46,476 nucleotides of DNA from Bacteroidales bacterium (lineage in GTDB: Bacteria > Bacteroidota > Bacteroidia > Bacteroidales > UBA932): NCBI GenBank assembly GCA_017399905.1, contig JAFQAR010000042.1:1-46476 (forward strand), written 5' to 3'. Below, one piece after another: positions 1 to 10,389 of the stretch. The first letter of the stretch is position 1, and every line of letters starts with the position of its first letter. The translations under genes were made by a program, and so were the position numbers. A model generated the notes under the pieces. It worked only from the letters and a program-made list of their open reading frames with translations. It was not told the origin of the DNA and did no database searches.

Positions 1-55
1 GCTTCCAAGATCGTGAAGAGCAGACATGCATTAGAAGAAGAGGAGGAGCAGAACA

Positions 56-66
<11 letters not shown>
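1..66 (+). CDS. ntpD: V/A-type ATP synthase subunit D, C-terminal end (partial)
   Basis: Frame 1 is open from the window edge and stops at TAA 64-66. The 21 visible codons give a basic then very acidic tail (KSRHALEEEEEQ). That fits the C-terminus of subunit D, the central-stalk subunit that couples the A3B3 head to the membrane ring. Identification rests mainly on position: subunit I starts inside its last codons (11-bp overlap), and the order D-I-K is usual in Bacteroidales V/A-ATPase operons. The body of the gene lies outside the window. Confidence 0.7.
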
Positions 67-2355
<2,289 letters not shown>

Positions 2356-2369
2356 TCCATAGTGACATA

Positions 2370-2413
2370 GGACAAAAAAAATCTCTGCAGATCATGCAGA
2401 GATTTTTTTGTCC
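2370..2413. terminator. Bidirectional terminator between ntpK and ndk
   Basis: Nearly perfect inverted repeat. The core CTCTGCA / TGCAGAG closes over a 5-nt GATCA loop and is extended outward by an A8/T7 pairing and by GGAC/GTCC, with a single bulge. The A and T runs supply a U-tract on either strand, so it can end both the ATPase operon and the convergent ndk. Confidence 0.85.
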
Positions 2414-2424
2414 TGAAAGCAAAA

Positions 2425-2886
2425 CTACATTTCATCCGGAGCGTACTTGAAAGGATCGAGAGGTGACTTGTAGTCGCAGTAATCTGACTCGACAAAGAAA
2501 CGCTTGAGCTCGATCTCCGCATTTTCAGGAGAGTCTGAAGTGTGAACGACATTCTCCTGAGCGCTGAGGCTGTAGTCACCACGGATTGTACCTGGGACGG
2601 CCTTGCTTGCCTTTGTGGCTCCAGCCATGTCGCGTACGACCTGAACGGCACTGTATCCTTCCCAGCAGCAAAGGATTACAGGAGCAGCCATCATACCGTC
2701 ACGAAGCCAAGGGAAGAATGGCCTGTCAAGAAGATGAGCATAATGTACCTTAAGGATCTCCTCGTCAAGCTGGACCATCTTCATAGCGACAAGTTTCAAT
2801 CCCCTTTTCTCGAATCTTGAGATCACTTCGCCGACAAGTCCTCTCTGCAGGCATCCAGGTTTAAGAATTACCAGTGTTCTTTCCAT
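2425..2886 (-). CDS. ndk: Nucleoside diphosphate kinase
   Basis: 153 residues, the usual length. It transfers the gamma phosphate of ATP to other nucleoside diphosphates through a phosphohistidine. The protein starts with MERTLVILKPG and contains the active-site stretch QENVVHTSDSPENAEIE, in which the histidine is the phosphorylated residue. The commoner sequence is NxxHGSDS, so the T after H is a mild variant. An open frame continues 17 codons further upstream, but the ATG at 2886 matches the family start. Monocistronic, convergent with ntpK. Confidence 0.95.
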   Translation of the reverse strand: MERTLVILKPGCLQRGLVGEVISRFEKRGLKLVAMKMVQLDEEILKVHYAHLLDRPFFPWLRDGMMAAPVILCCWEGYSAVQVVRDMAGATKASKAVPGTIRGDYSLSAQENVVHTSDSPENAEIELKRFFVESDYCDYKSPLDPFKYAPDEM

Positions 2887-3063
2887 AATCAATAATTGGT
2901 TATCAGTTTTTAAAATTCCATAGAGTCGTTGCAACATGGCAGATTACATGCATATCCTCATATATGACAAGGAGCATGGAAACTTTCTGCAAGTTAAGCA
3001 TTTATTTTCAAACTGAAAAGAAATAAAGGGGCAGAATCAAGGAGAATAATAAAAGAATAATGC

Positions 3064-3071
3064 TATCTTTG
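3064..3071 (+). promoter_or_regulatory. Candidate -7 element for gpsA
   Basis: TATCTTTG matches the Bacteroidota -7 consensus TAnnTTTG, 48 bases before the gpsA ATG. No clear TTTG is seen at the -33 position. Confidence 0.5.
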
Positions 3072-3119
3072 TATCCGGCATCATCATTTGCCGCAAAATG
3101 AACCAGAAACCTCATTGAA

Positions 3120-4124
3120 ATGGAATTTAAAATAAACAGTTCGGCTGTATGCGGAGTCATAGGATATGGAAGCTGGGCCACGGCCCTGGTCCACACCATC
3201 CACACAAACAGGCAGTCAATATGGTGGCATGTAAGGAATTCGGAAGTCCTGGAGTCGCTTCAGAACGAAGGACGTAACGCCAAGTACCTGAACGACATAG
3301 AGTTCGATACGAATCTGATCAACGCCACCGCCGATATCAATGAAGTCGTGGCGAATTCGGACATAATAATAATTGCTGCTCCTTCCGCTTATCTCAAATC
3401 ATTCCTTGATGGACTGACAGTTTCACTTGAGGATAAATTCATCCTTTCTGCGACCAAAGGAATCATTCCTGACGACTACAAGACAATAACAGAATATTTC
3501 CGGGACACATACGGACTGTCATACTGCCAGCTCGGCCTCATATCAGGTCCTTCACATGCGGAAGAGGTGTCACGTAACAAGCTTTCATACCTTACCGTTG
3601 CATGCAAGGACAAGGAAAACGCCCTGATAATCGGAGAGAAGTTCGCCACACCTGCTGTCCAGATACGATATTCGGACGACATCTACGGCATAGAATACGC
3701 AGGAATCCTCAAGAACATATATGCCCTTGCGGGAGGACTTGCTGTCGGTCTCGGCTACGGTGATAACTTCAGAGCCGTACTGACTGCTGCCGGAGCGAAG
3801 GAAATGACCCGCTTCATCAACGAGAGTTATCCTTTTGAAAGGAACACTATGGAATCCGCCTACCTGGGAGACCTGCTTGTGACATCATATCCTTCATTCA
3901 GCAGAAACCGCAGGTTAGGACAACTGATCGGACACGGATGCACAGTAAAGAGTGCCTTGAATGAGATGACGATGATTGCAGAAGGCTACTTCGCCTCCGA
4001 ATGTATCCGCCATATAAACGAAAAGCACAATGTATACATGCCGATTGCCGATATGGTATACGATGTGCTCTACAAGAGAGCAAACCCAAGAAGGAAAATG
4101 AAGGAACTTACATCATTATTGTAA
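3120..4124 (+). CDS. gpsA: Glycerol-3-phosphate dehydrogenase [NAD(P)+]
   Basis: 334 residues, cytoplasmic; reduces dihydroxyacetone phosphate to sn-glycerol 3-phosphate for phospholipid synthesis. The N-terminal Rossmann motif is GVIGYGSWATALV. The family block SGPSHAEEV follows in the middle. The catalytic-lysine region reads EYAGILKNIYALAGGLAVGL, and the C-terminal domain carries the GDNFRA substrate-binding stretch. The ATG at 3120 puts the nucleotide-binding motif at about residue 15, as expected. A small membrane protein follows after 25 bp, probably in the same transcript. Confidence 0.95.
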   Translation: MEFKINSSAVCGVIGYGSWATALVHTIHTNRQSIWWHVRNSEVLESLQNEGRNAKYLNDIEFDTNLINATADINEVVANSDIIIIAAPSAYLKSFLDGLTVSLEDKFILSATKGIIPDDYKTITEYFRDTYGLSYCQLGLISGPSHAEEVSRNKLSYLTVACKDKENALIIGEKFATPAVQIRYSDDIYGIEYAGILKNIYALAGGLAVGLGYGDNFRAVLTAAGAKEMTRFINESYPFERNTMESAYLGDLLVTSYPSFSRNRRLGQLIGHGCTVKSALNEMTMIAEGYFASECIRHINEKHNVYMPIADMVYDVLYKRANPRRKMKELTSLL

Positions 4125-4149
4125 ACAATCTGATTTTAAATTGACAGAC

Positions 4150-4530
4150 ATGAAAGGAAAGATAACCGCAGCGATAACGTTCATAGCAGCTTTGGCTCTT
4201 GCTGCATTCATATTCTTCAAGTTCTATTTCGTATTCGGAGAAGGAGTGAAGGCCGGAGAACTGAACTTTGTTGTATATAAAGGCTACATATTCAAGACTT
4301 ATGAAGGCCGTGCCATCCAGGCAGGCTTCGGAAAAGGCAAAGGCACAAATGCAGGAGTCATCCAATCATATGAATTCGACTTCTCGATCACCGATCAGGC
4401 AATCGCGGATTCGCTGATGAGATGTGGAGGCAAGATTGTAGAGCTGCATTACAAGGAATATCTCGGAACTCTTCCATGGAGAGGAAAACAGAGGTATATA
4501 GTGGACAGAATAGTATCAGTAAGAGAATAA
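4150..4530 (+). CDS. Small single-pass membrane protein, unknown function
   Basis: 126 residues from ATG 4150; a TTG three codons upstream is less likely. It has one N-terminal membrane helix (about residues 5-27) and then a roughly 95-residue extracytoplasmic part beginning EGVKAGELNFVVYKGYIFKTYEG. From memory, short Bacteroidales proteins with the EGxRAGxxxxxxxxGxxFKTYEG pattern occur widely and some carry the misleading label '6-phosphogluconate dehydrogenase'; nothing here suggests a dehydrogenase. It sits between gpsA and the DPP IV-like gene with gaps of 25 and 10 bp, so it looks co-transcribed. No function can be given. Confidence 0.8.
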   Translation: MKGKITAAITFIAALALAAFIFFKFYFVFGEGVKAGELNFVVYKGYIFKTYEGRAIQAGFGKGKGTNAGVIQSYEFDFSITDQAIADSLMRCGGKIVELHYKEYLGTLPWRGKQRYIVDRIVSVRE

Positions 4531-4540
4531 CAGCAATCCG

Positions 4541-6544
4541 ATGAAAAGAATGACATTGATCCTGGGCACATTGTGTCTGGGATTGACTTTGTCTGCTCAG
4601 ACGGGCATAGTCAGCACAAGGGATGCCAATCCTCAGAACGGCAAGATCCTTACCATGGAGGAGACCATCCTTTCCAGAGAACTGTCTCCGGCCAATCTGT
4701 ACTGCAGATGGAAGAGTGATCACGAGTTACTCATGCACAAGGACGGAAAGTGGCAGGTACTGGACATCAGCAGCAACAGCTGCAGCGATTATGCACCATC
4801 AGAAACATTACGGCCAGAAACATTCACAAAAGGGCAGAGCCTCTGGTTGAAGACAGCTGACGGCAGGGAAATCCCCATCGCGGAAAGCGAGTCGCCTGAC
4901 ATTACGTATGGCCAGTTCGTCAGCCGTAACGAGTTCGGCATCAATGAAGGCATATTCTGGTCTCCGGACAGCCTGCGCATAGCTTTCTACAGAAAGGACG
5001 AGACAAAAGTGACATCTTTCCCGCTTCTCGACATAACTACCAGGACAGGTTCATTGAAAGAAATCAGGTATCCTATGGCAGGGATGGATTCCGAGAACGT
5101 ACAGCTCGGTGTGTATGACATTGCTGAAGGATCAGTAATCTACATAAAGCCTGACTGTTTCGGATATGACCGGTACCTGACGAACATCACATGGTCTCCT
5201 GACGGCAGGAACATATTCATCCAGATACTTGACAGAAGTCAGAAGCATCTGAAACTCAATCAATACTCGGCCGTTACGGGAGAGTTCATGCAGACAATAC
5301 TCACGGAAGACAACGAACGTTACGTGGAACCTCTTGACCCTCTGTATTTCATGAAGGGAAGGAACGACATCTTCATTTACCGCACTGCCAACAGGGACGG
5401 ATACAGGAACCTTTACCTTTGCGACTGCAAGGGCGGCATACGCAGGCTGACCACTGTTGCGGCAGACGTAGCATATGCAGGCAATGACGGCCGTTACGTC
5501 TACTACACCTCGGCAGAAGTATCTCCGGTGGAGAATCACCTGTTCAGAATAGAAGTCAAGAACCTGAAGAGAGGGTTAGGCAAGGCAACATTCGGCAAGG
5601 CACAGAGACTGACCAGTGAATCAGGATGGCATGATATCGCCATGAGCGGTGACTGCAGACATTTCACGGACAGCTGGAGCAATCTCACAACCCCAGGAGT
5701 CACAGATCTCTGCACGGCAGACGGCAAGACGGTATGCAATCTTCTTACTGCCCAGGACCCTACAATGGACTATGCATATACCGAGATATCACTCGGTACG
5801 GTCAGAAGCGCTGACGGAAAATATGACAACTGGTACCGGCTTGTCAAGCCTAAGGATTTTGACCCGGAAAAGAAATATCCGGTCATCGTATATGTATACG
5901 GAGGGCCACATTCGCAGATGGTACAGAACAAGTATCTCGGCCTGTTGAGAAGATGGGAAATGTACATGGCCCAGCGAGGATATCTTGTCTATGTGCAGGA
6001 TAACAGAGGCACCCAGAACAGAGGACTGGAGTTCGAACAGGCGATCCACGGACAATGCGGACAGGCAGAAATGGCTGACCAGATGGAAGGCATCAGGATG
6101 CTTATGGAGCTCCCGTATGTAGACAAGGACAGAATCGGAGTCCATGGATGGAGCTACGGTGGTTTCATGACGATATCTCTCATAACCAATTACCCTGAAG
6201 TATTCAAGGTTGGAGTTGCGGGCGGTCCAGTCATCGACTGGAAATGGTATGAAGTGATGTATGGAGAGCGCTACATGGATCATCCGGACATCAATCCTGA
6301 CGGCTATGCAAGGACCAGTCTCATAAACAAGGCCAAGGACCTCAAGGGCAAGCTTCTGATCTGTCAGGGAGCAGTTGACCCTGTCGTGGTATGGGAGCAC
6401 AGCCTAAGCTTCATACGCGAATGTATAAAGAACAACGTACAGGTGGATTATTTCCCATATCCATGCGCAGAACATAACGTAATGGGAAAGGACCGCGTAC
6501 ATCTTCACGATAAGATATCCATGTATTTCGAGGACTATCTTTAA
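4541..6544 (+). CDS. Dipeptidyl peptidase IV-type serine peptidase (S9 family)
   Basis: 667 residues. Residues 1-20 form a signal peptide (hydrophobic core, cleavage near SAQ), so the enzyme is exported. The N-terminal half is beta-propeller-like with repeated (W/Y)SPD(S/G) blades and the EFGINEGIFWSPD stretch shared with bacterial DPP IV. The C-terminal alpha/beta-hydrolase has the nucleophile S538 in GWSYGG, D613 in QGAVDPVVVW and H645 in AEHNVMG. Overall resemblance is to the S9B enzymes of Bacteroides and Porphyromonas, which remove Xaa-Pro dipeptides. It probably feeds peptide use, as do the M20 and M64 peptidases elsewhere in the window. Confidence 0.92.
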   Translation: MKRMTLILGTLCLGLTLSAQTGIVSTRDANPQNGKILTMEETILSRELSPANLYCRWKSDHELLMHKDGKWQVLDISSNSCSDYAPSETLRPETFTKGQSLWLKTADGREIPIAESESPDITYGQFVSRNEFGINEGIFWSPDSLRIAFYRKDETKVTSFPLLDITTRTGSLKEIRYPMAGMDSENVQLGVYDIAEGSVIYIKPDCFGYDRYLTNITWSPDGRNIFIQILDRSQKHLKLNQYSAVTGEFMQTILTEDNERYVEPLDPLYFMKGRNDIFIYRTANRDGYRNLYLCDCKGGIRRLTTVAADVAYAGNDGRYVYYTSAEVSPVENHLFRIEVKNLKRGLGKATFGKAQRLTSESGWHDIAMSGDCRHFTDSWSNLTTPGVTDLCTADGKTVCNLLTAQDPTMDYAYTEISLGTVRSADGKYDNWYRLVKPKDFDPEKKYPVIVYVYGGPHSQMVQNKYLGLLRRWEMYMAQRGYLVYVQDNRGTQNRGLEFEQAIHGQCGQAEMADQMEGIRMLMELPYVDKDRIGVHGWSYGGFMTISLITNYPEVFKVGVAGGPVIDWKWYEVMYGERYMDHPDINPDGYARTSLINKAKDLKGKLLICQGAVDPVVVWEHSLSFIRECIKNNVQVDYFPYPCAEHNVMGKDRVHLHDKISMYFEDYL

Positions 6545-6587
6545 GTGAATTCAGGGCTATGCCATGCCCATATTTCAGTATTTATGC

Positions 6588-6595
6588 TAACTTTG
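6588..6595 (+). promoter_or_regulatory. Candidate -7 element for L-serine ammonia-lyase
   Basis: TAACTTTG, 22 bases before the ATG at 6618, lies in the 73-bp gap after the S9 peptidase gene. It suggests a separate promoter for the serine ammonia-lyase with a short leader. Confidence 0.55.
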
Positions 6596-6617
6596 TATAG
6601 TTTATACCGGTACAGTC

Positions 6618-7844
6618 ATGGGAATGAAATCAATCAAGGATATATACAAGATCGGAAAGGGACCTTCAAGCAGCCATACAATGGGGCCTTTCAAATCCGT
6701 AAGACATTATGTGAACCATCACACTGAGGCCAAGGAGCTTCATGTAACGCTATATGGTTCTCTTGCAGCTACAGGCAAAGGTCACCTTACGGATTGGGCG
6801 TGTGAGGATGCTTTCAGAGACGGTAAGGTGCACATAGAATGGCAGCCGAAGGAAAACCTGCCGATGCACCCGAACGGAATGAAGGTATCGGTATGCAATG
6901 CGGACGGAAGTCTTGATGACACATGGACATATTACAGCATAGGAGGAGGAGACATTGTATGCATAGAATGTCCGCTCGAAACAGAGGGTAGTTCCGAAGT
7001 ATATGAACTCACGACCTTGAGCGGCATAATGGACTGGTGCAATGCCAACGGCAAGTCCTACTGGGAATATGTCGAAGAAAACGAAGGACGCAACAGCGGA
7101 GTATGGGAACATCTTGAAAAGGTCTGGAAGACGATGAGAGATGCTGTCGAGCGTGGAATCGACCAGGAAGGAGCGCTCCCCGGCCCTCTTAACATGAGGA
7201 GGAAGGCTTCCAGCTATTTCATCAGAGCAGAAGGCTATAGTGACGTACTCCGGACAAGAGGACTCATCTTCGCCTACGCCCTTGCTGTAAGCGAAGAAAA
7301 CGCTTGTGGAGGTACAATAGTTACTGCACCTACATGCGGATCATGCGGAGTTCTGCCAAGCGTCCTGTTCCATATGCAGAAATTCTACAACTTCAGCAAT
7401 CAGAGGATCCTCAGGGCACTTGCGACAGCAGGAATAGTCGGAACCGTAGTAAAGCACAATGCATCTGTATCCGGAGCGGAAGTCGGATGTCAGGGTGAAG
7501 TGGGAGTAGCCTGCGCAATGGCGGCAGCTGCCGCGGCACAGCTCATGGGCGGAAGTCCTTCCCAGATAGAATATGCGGCAGAAATGGGCCTTGAACATCA
7601 TCTCGGCCTTACCTGCGATCCGGTCTGCGGTCTCGTACAGATTCCATGTATAGAAAGGAACGCATATGCTGCAGCCCGCGCTCTTGACGCAAGCATCTAT
7701 TCTCTTTATACCGACGGACGACACAGAGTATCTTTTGACAAGGCTGTAAAAGTGATGAAGGAGACAGGCAAGGACCTTCCGTCACTTTACAAGGAGACAA
7801 GTGAAGGAGGACTTGCAAAAGAACTGGAAAAGCATCACTTGTAA
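6618..7844 (+). CDS. sdaA: L-serine ammonia-lyase, iron-sulfur type, single chain
   Basis: 408 residues; deaminates L-serine to pyruvate and ammonia. The N-terminal beta domain begins with the family motif GKGPSSSHTMGP. The C-terminal alpha domain has APTCGSCGVLPSVL and LTCDPVCGLVQIPCIERNAYAA, which hold the cysteines for the oxygen-labile [4Fe-4S] cluster. Beta and alpha parts are fused, as in SdaA/TdcG enzymes, and there is no ACT domain. An ATG at 6624 is an alternative start two codons in. A hairpin follows the stop by 10 bases. Confidence 0.95.
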   Translation: MGMKSIKDIYKIGKGPSSSHTMGPFKSVRHYVNHHTEAKELHVTLYGSLAATGKGHLTDWACEDAFRDGKVHIEWQPKENLPMHPNGMKVSVCNADGSLDDTWTYYSIGGGDIVCIECPLETEGSSEVYELTTLSGIMDWCNANGKSYWEYVEENEGRNSGVWEHLEKVWKTMRDAVERGIDQEGALPGPLNMRRKASSYFIRAEGYSDVLRTRGLIFAYALAVSEENACGGTIVTAPTCGSCGVLPSVLFHMQKFYNFSNQRILRALATAGIVGTVVKHNASVSGAEVGCQGEVGVACAMAAAAAAQLMGGSPSQIEYAAEMGLEHHLGLTCDPVCGLVQIPCIERNAYAAARALDASIYSLYTDGRHRVSFDKAVKVMKETGKDLPSLYKETSEGGLAKELEKHHL

Positions 7845-7853
7845 CAAAAGAAA

Positions 7854-7880
7854 GCCGGGTGTGCAACCTGCAGACCCGGC
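7854..7880. terminator. Hairpin after sdaA
   Basis: GCCGGGT / ACCCGGC, a 7-bp GC-rich stem around a 13-nt loop that can form 3 inner pairs. On the plus strand it is not followed by T residues. On the minus strand it is followed by TTTCTTTTGTT, so as an intrinsic terminator it suits minus-strand transcription better. Confidence 0.6.
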
Positions 7881-7950
7881 AAAAGATGATTAAATTGTGT
7901 GTGTTAAGAATATTCCTTCTCAGGAATTAATGCAAATATAGCCACAAATA

Positions 7951-7958
7951 CCCCCCCC
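7951..7958. repeat. C8 homopolymer tract upstream of the AraC-family gene
   Basis: Eight consecutive C residues in an otherwise AT-rich intergenic region, 48 bases before the -7 element at 8006. Homopolymer runs of this length can vary by slippage; there is no evidence here that this one does. Confidence 0.7.
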
Positions 7959-8005
7959 GACTATCATTTTTCACCCTAATTCTATCATATTTGTCGGATT
8001 TATAC

Positions 8006-8013
8006 TATTTTTG
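8006..8013 (+). promoter_or_regulatory. Candidate -7 element for the AraC-family gene
   Basis: TATTTTTG, 17 bases before the first ATG of the region and 18 nt clear of the ATG at 8031. A TTTG at 7990-7993 is too close to serve as the -33 element. Confidence 0.5.
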
Positions 8014-8030
8014 TATAAAACAATGCAGAA

Positions 8031-8870
8031 ATGGACATTTCTATATATGACAATTACAGCGGATCATCAAGGGACTTCGACTTTTTCCCGATAGACGGAG
8101 AGTACAAGACCTGCGACTCCATGCTTACGATAATCTGTCTCCATGGTCATGCCACATTCCGCATCAGGCTTCACGACTTCCAGCTCTCACGGTCGTCTTC
8201 CCTCATAATAGGACCTGAGATACCTTTCTATATTCTGGAAAAAAGTCCGGACTTCAGAATTGACGTCATAAGGGTAGGCGAAAGCGTTTTTGACGTATCA
8301 TCATACGATGAAGTCATAAAGAAACGTCTGAAACGAATCATAATCGACCGTCCTCTCAACAAGATCAGCGAAAGGAAAACCCGAATGTTCCACATAATCC
8401 ACTCCTATCTGAAGACGCTGATGAAGGAGCGCGGAGACTATTATCGTGACATAATTGTATTTGAATATATAAAGATTTTCCTGTATGAGGCATGTCATAT
8501 CATGGACGACACTACCAGCTCCAACAACCTGGGCAAAAGGGAAAGAAATGTCACGAACTCGTTCTTCCACATGGTGGAAAAGGAATTCATGCACAACAGG
8601 AAGGTGGAATATTATGCCGGAAAGATCGGAATAAGCGCAAAGCATCTTGCCCATATAATAAAGAAGACAACAGGAAAATACCCTTCCGAATGGATGGACG
8701 ACTATGCCCTTCTCGAATCGAAGAAGCTTCTCAGAAGTACAGACGAAAGCATTCAGGCCATCAGCTATGACCTGAATTTCGCCACACCGTCTCATTTCAG
8801 CAGATTCTTCAAGGAGAAGACCGGTATGACTCCGAAGGAATTCAGGAAGAGCATCTACGAAAACCAATAG
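8031..8870 (+). CDS. AraC-family transcriptional regulator
   Basis: 279 residues. The N-terminal part (about 1-170) looks like a cupin-like sensing domain, beginning SSRDFDFFPIDGEYKTCDSM with the short beta-rich stretches usual in the family. The C-terminal 95 residues are a two-helix-turn-helix AraC domain: the first HTH is at VEYYAGKIGISAKHLAHIIK, and the signature of the second is ISYDLNFATPSHFSRFFKEK followed by GMTPKEFR. The ligand cannot be read from sequence. The orphan gene 7 bp downstream is probably co-transcribed, making it a candidate partner or target. Confidence 0.93.
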   Translation: MDISIYDNYSGSSRDFDFFPIDGEYKTCDSMLTIICLHGHATFRIRLHDFQLSRSSSLIIGPEIPFYILEKSPDFRIDVIRVGESVFDVSSYDEVIKKRLKRIIIDRPLNKISERKTRMFHIIHSYLKTLMKERGDYYRDIIVFEYIKIFLYEACHIMDDTTSSNNLGKRERNVTNSFFHMVEKEFMHNRKVEYYAGKIGISAKHLAHIIKKTTGKYPSEWMDDYALLESKKLLRSTDESIQAISYDLNFATPSHFSRFFKEKTGMTPKEFRKSIYENQ

Positions 8871-8877
8871 ACAGATA

Positions 8878-9531
8878 ATGGCTAAACGCAAATTCGACAC
8901 CTGCTTTTTTGAAAGATACGCACAGATAACTCTGGAAACGTTCCTCGGAAGCGAATATGCCGGACTGGTCAATGAAGACAGGCCGGATCTTCAGATGCCT
9001 GACCAATCATTAGGCATAGAGGTCACACGTGCCATGGAGCCGAAGAAAGATGTAGCAAATGCAATGCTTCAGGAAATGGCAGGCATCGAAGTCAAGGAAG
9101 AAGACAAGGAAGAGGTTGAAAGGATAATAAGCAGCGGATACGGATACGGACTTCAGGACGGACGTTACGTAGGACATCTCGAATATGAATACTGGGCCTT
9201 GGCACAGCCGCTCAGGCGCATCATTGAAAGCAAGGTAAGCAAGGTCGGCTCCGGCTTCTACGGCAATTTCAGGGAATATGGTCTATACATATTCTGCAAG
9301 GACCACCTGACCGAAGAAGAGGTTGTCCTCACTATGGAATATACAGATGACCTTCAGAGAAATCTTGACGTAAGATATTCAAAGATATATCTGTCTCTCA
9401 TTGACAGGCTATATGTATGCGACCTGAACAATGTGGACAGACTTACCAAAAGAACAACCTGCACTTACCACGACATACCTCGTGGAATGCGCAGGCTGTT
9501 CTTTATGGAAGCACTTAGAGATAACGGCTAA
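8878..9531 (+). CDS. Unknown protein with PD-(D/E)XK nuclease-like pattern
   Basis: 217 residues, no signal peptide or membrane helix. I do not recognise a named family. The pattern E20 ... RPDLQ (D37) ... GIEVTR (E48, V49, T50) resembles the E-D-ExK core of PD-(D/E)XK enzymes, with T where K is usual. Further on, LRRIIESKVSKV followed by a hydrophobic strand (YGLYIFC) resembles the helix and strand that follow the core in many small nuclease-like hypotheticals, where a lysine may migrate. It starts 7 bp after the AraC-family gene and overlaps the end of pyrF (convergent) by 3 bp. The nuclease reading is inference; it may be inactive. Confidence 0.75.
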   Translation: MAKRKFDTCFFERYAQITLETFLGSEYAGLVNEDRPDLQMPDQSLGIEVTRAMEPKKDVANAMLQEMAGIEVKEEDKEEVERIISSGYGYGLQDGRYVGHLEYEYWALAQPLRRIIESKVSKVGSGFYGNFREYGLYIFCKDHLTEEEVVLTMEYTDDLQRNLDVRYSKIYLSLIDRLYVCDLNNVDRLTKRTTCTYHDIPRGMRRLFFMEALRDNG

Positions 9532-10385
9532 AGTGCTGCTGTCCTGGCAGCCACCTCTCCTGCAGCTTCCGCATAATCTTCTCCGTTGCTGGCGAAGAGG
9601 ATACCTCTGGAAGAATTGATGAGGAGTCCGCCATGGTCGTTTGCTCCATGTGCTATGACTTCTTCTGCAGAACCTCCTTGAGCACCTACTCCTGGGACCA
9701 GGAAGAAATTGTCAGGACAGAAGCTTCTGAGCTCCTCAAGCTTGTCGGCTTTGGTAGCTCCCACGACAAACATCATATTGTCCGGAGTCGATATTTCCAT
9801 CATCTCCTCCATAACAGCACGATAAAGAGGCTTTCCATCCTTTACTGCCGTCTGGAACTGATAAGCGGAAGCATTTGATGTCAAGGCAAGTACTATCGCC
9901 CACTTATCCTTATACTCCAGGAACGGAGTGACGCTGTCAGCTCCCATATATGGAGCGATTGTAACCGCATCGAAATCCATCTCCTCAAAGAAAGCCTTTG
10001 CATACATCTTCGCGGTGTTGCCGATGTCTCCCCTCTTTGCGTCTGCAATAAGGAATATTTCCGGATATCTGCTTCTTATGTAGTCGACTGTGGCGTCAAG
10101 TGCACGCATGCCATCTATACCATAACATTCATAAAAAGCGAGGTTAGGCTTATACGCCACGCAATGGGCTGCAGTCGCATCGATGATAGCCTTGTTGAAC
10201 TCGATTATCGAGCGGGCCTTGCCCTTGTAGAGTTCACCCCTGATGGCAAGTTCACCATGATTTGCCAGAGCCTTGACATGCTCCGGCATCTTGTTGAAAT
10301 CCACATCAAGACCGACGCAAAGCATGCTCTTCTTTGCCTGGATCTGCTGATATAACTGTTCTCTGTTCATATGTTCTTTATTCAA
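9528..10385 (-). CDS. pyrF: Orotidine 5'-phosphate decarboxylase (type 2)
   Basis: 285 residues; last step of UMP synthesis. The core motif DAKRGDIGNTAKMYA holds the catalytic Lys/Asp pairs. The N-terminal LCVGLDVDFNKMP and the C-terminal VPGVGAQGG (phosphate binding) and NSSRGILFA also fit. Length and motif spacing match the longer type 2 enzymes of Bacteroidota and mycobacteria rather than the roughly 230-residue E. coli type. An internal ATG at codon 6 is an alternative start. It follows the M20 dipeptidase gene after 4 bp, so it is the last gene of a three-gene minus-strand operon. Confidence 0.95.
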   Translation of the reverse strand: MNKEHMNREQLYQQIQAKKSMLCVGLDVDFNKMPEHVKALANHGELAIRGELYKGKARSIIEFNKAIIDATAAHCVAYKPNLAFYECYGIDGMRALDATVDYIRSRYPEIFLIADAKRGDIGNTAKMYAKAFFEEMDFDAVTIAPYMGADSVTPFLEYKDKWAIVLALTSNASAYQFQTAVKDGKPLYRAVMEEMMEISTPDNMMFVVGATKADKLEELRSFCPDNFFLVPGVGAQGGSAEEVIAHGANDHGGLLINSSRGILFASNGEDYAEAAGEVAARTAAL

Positions 10386-10389
10386 TCAA

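Noticed and set aside
5789-6400. Minus-strand open frame of 203 codons inside the S9 peptidase gene
   Set aside because: Antisense to the catalytic domain of a gene with a complete Ser-Asp-His triad; no independent support.
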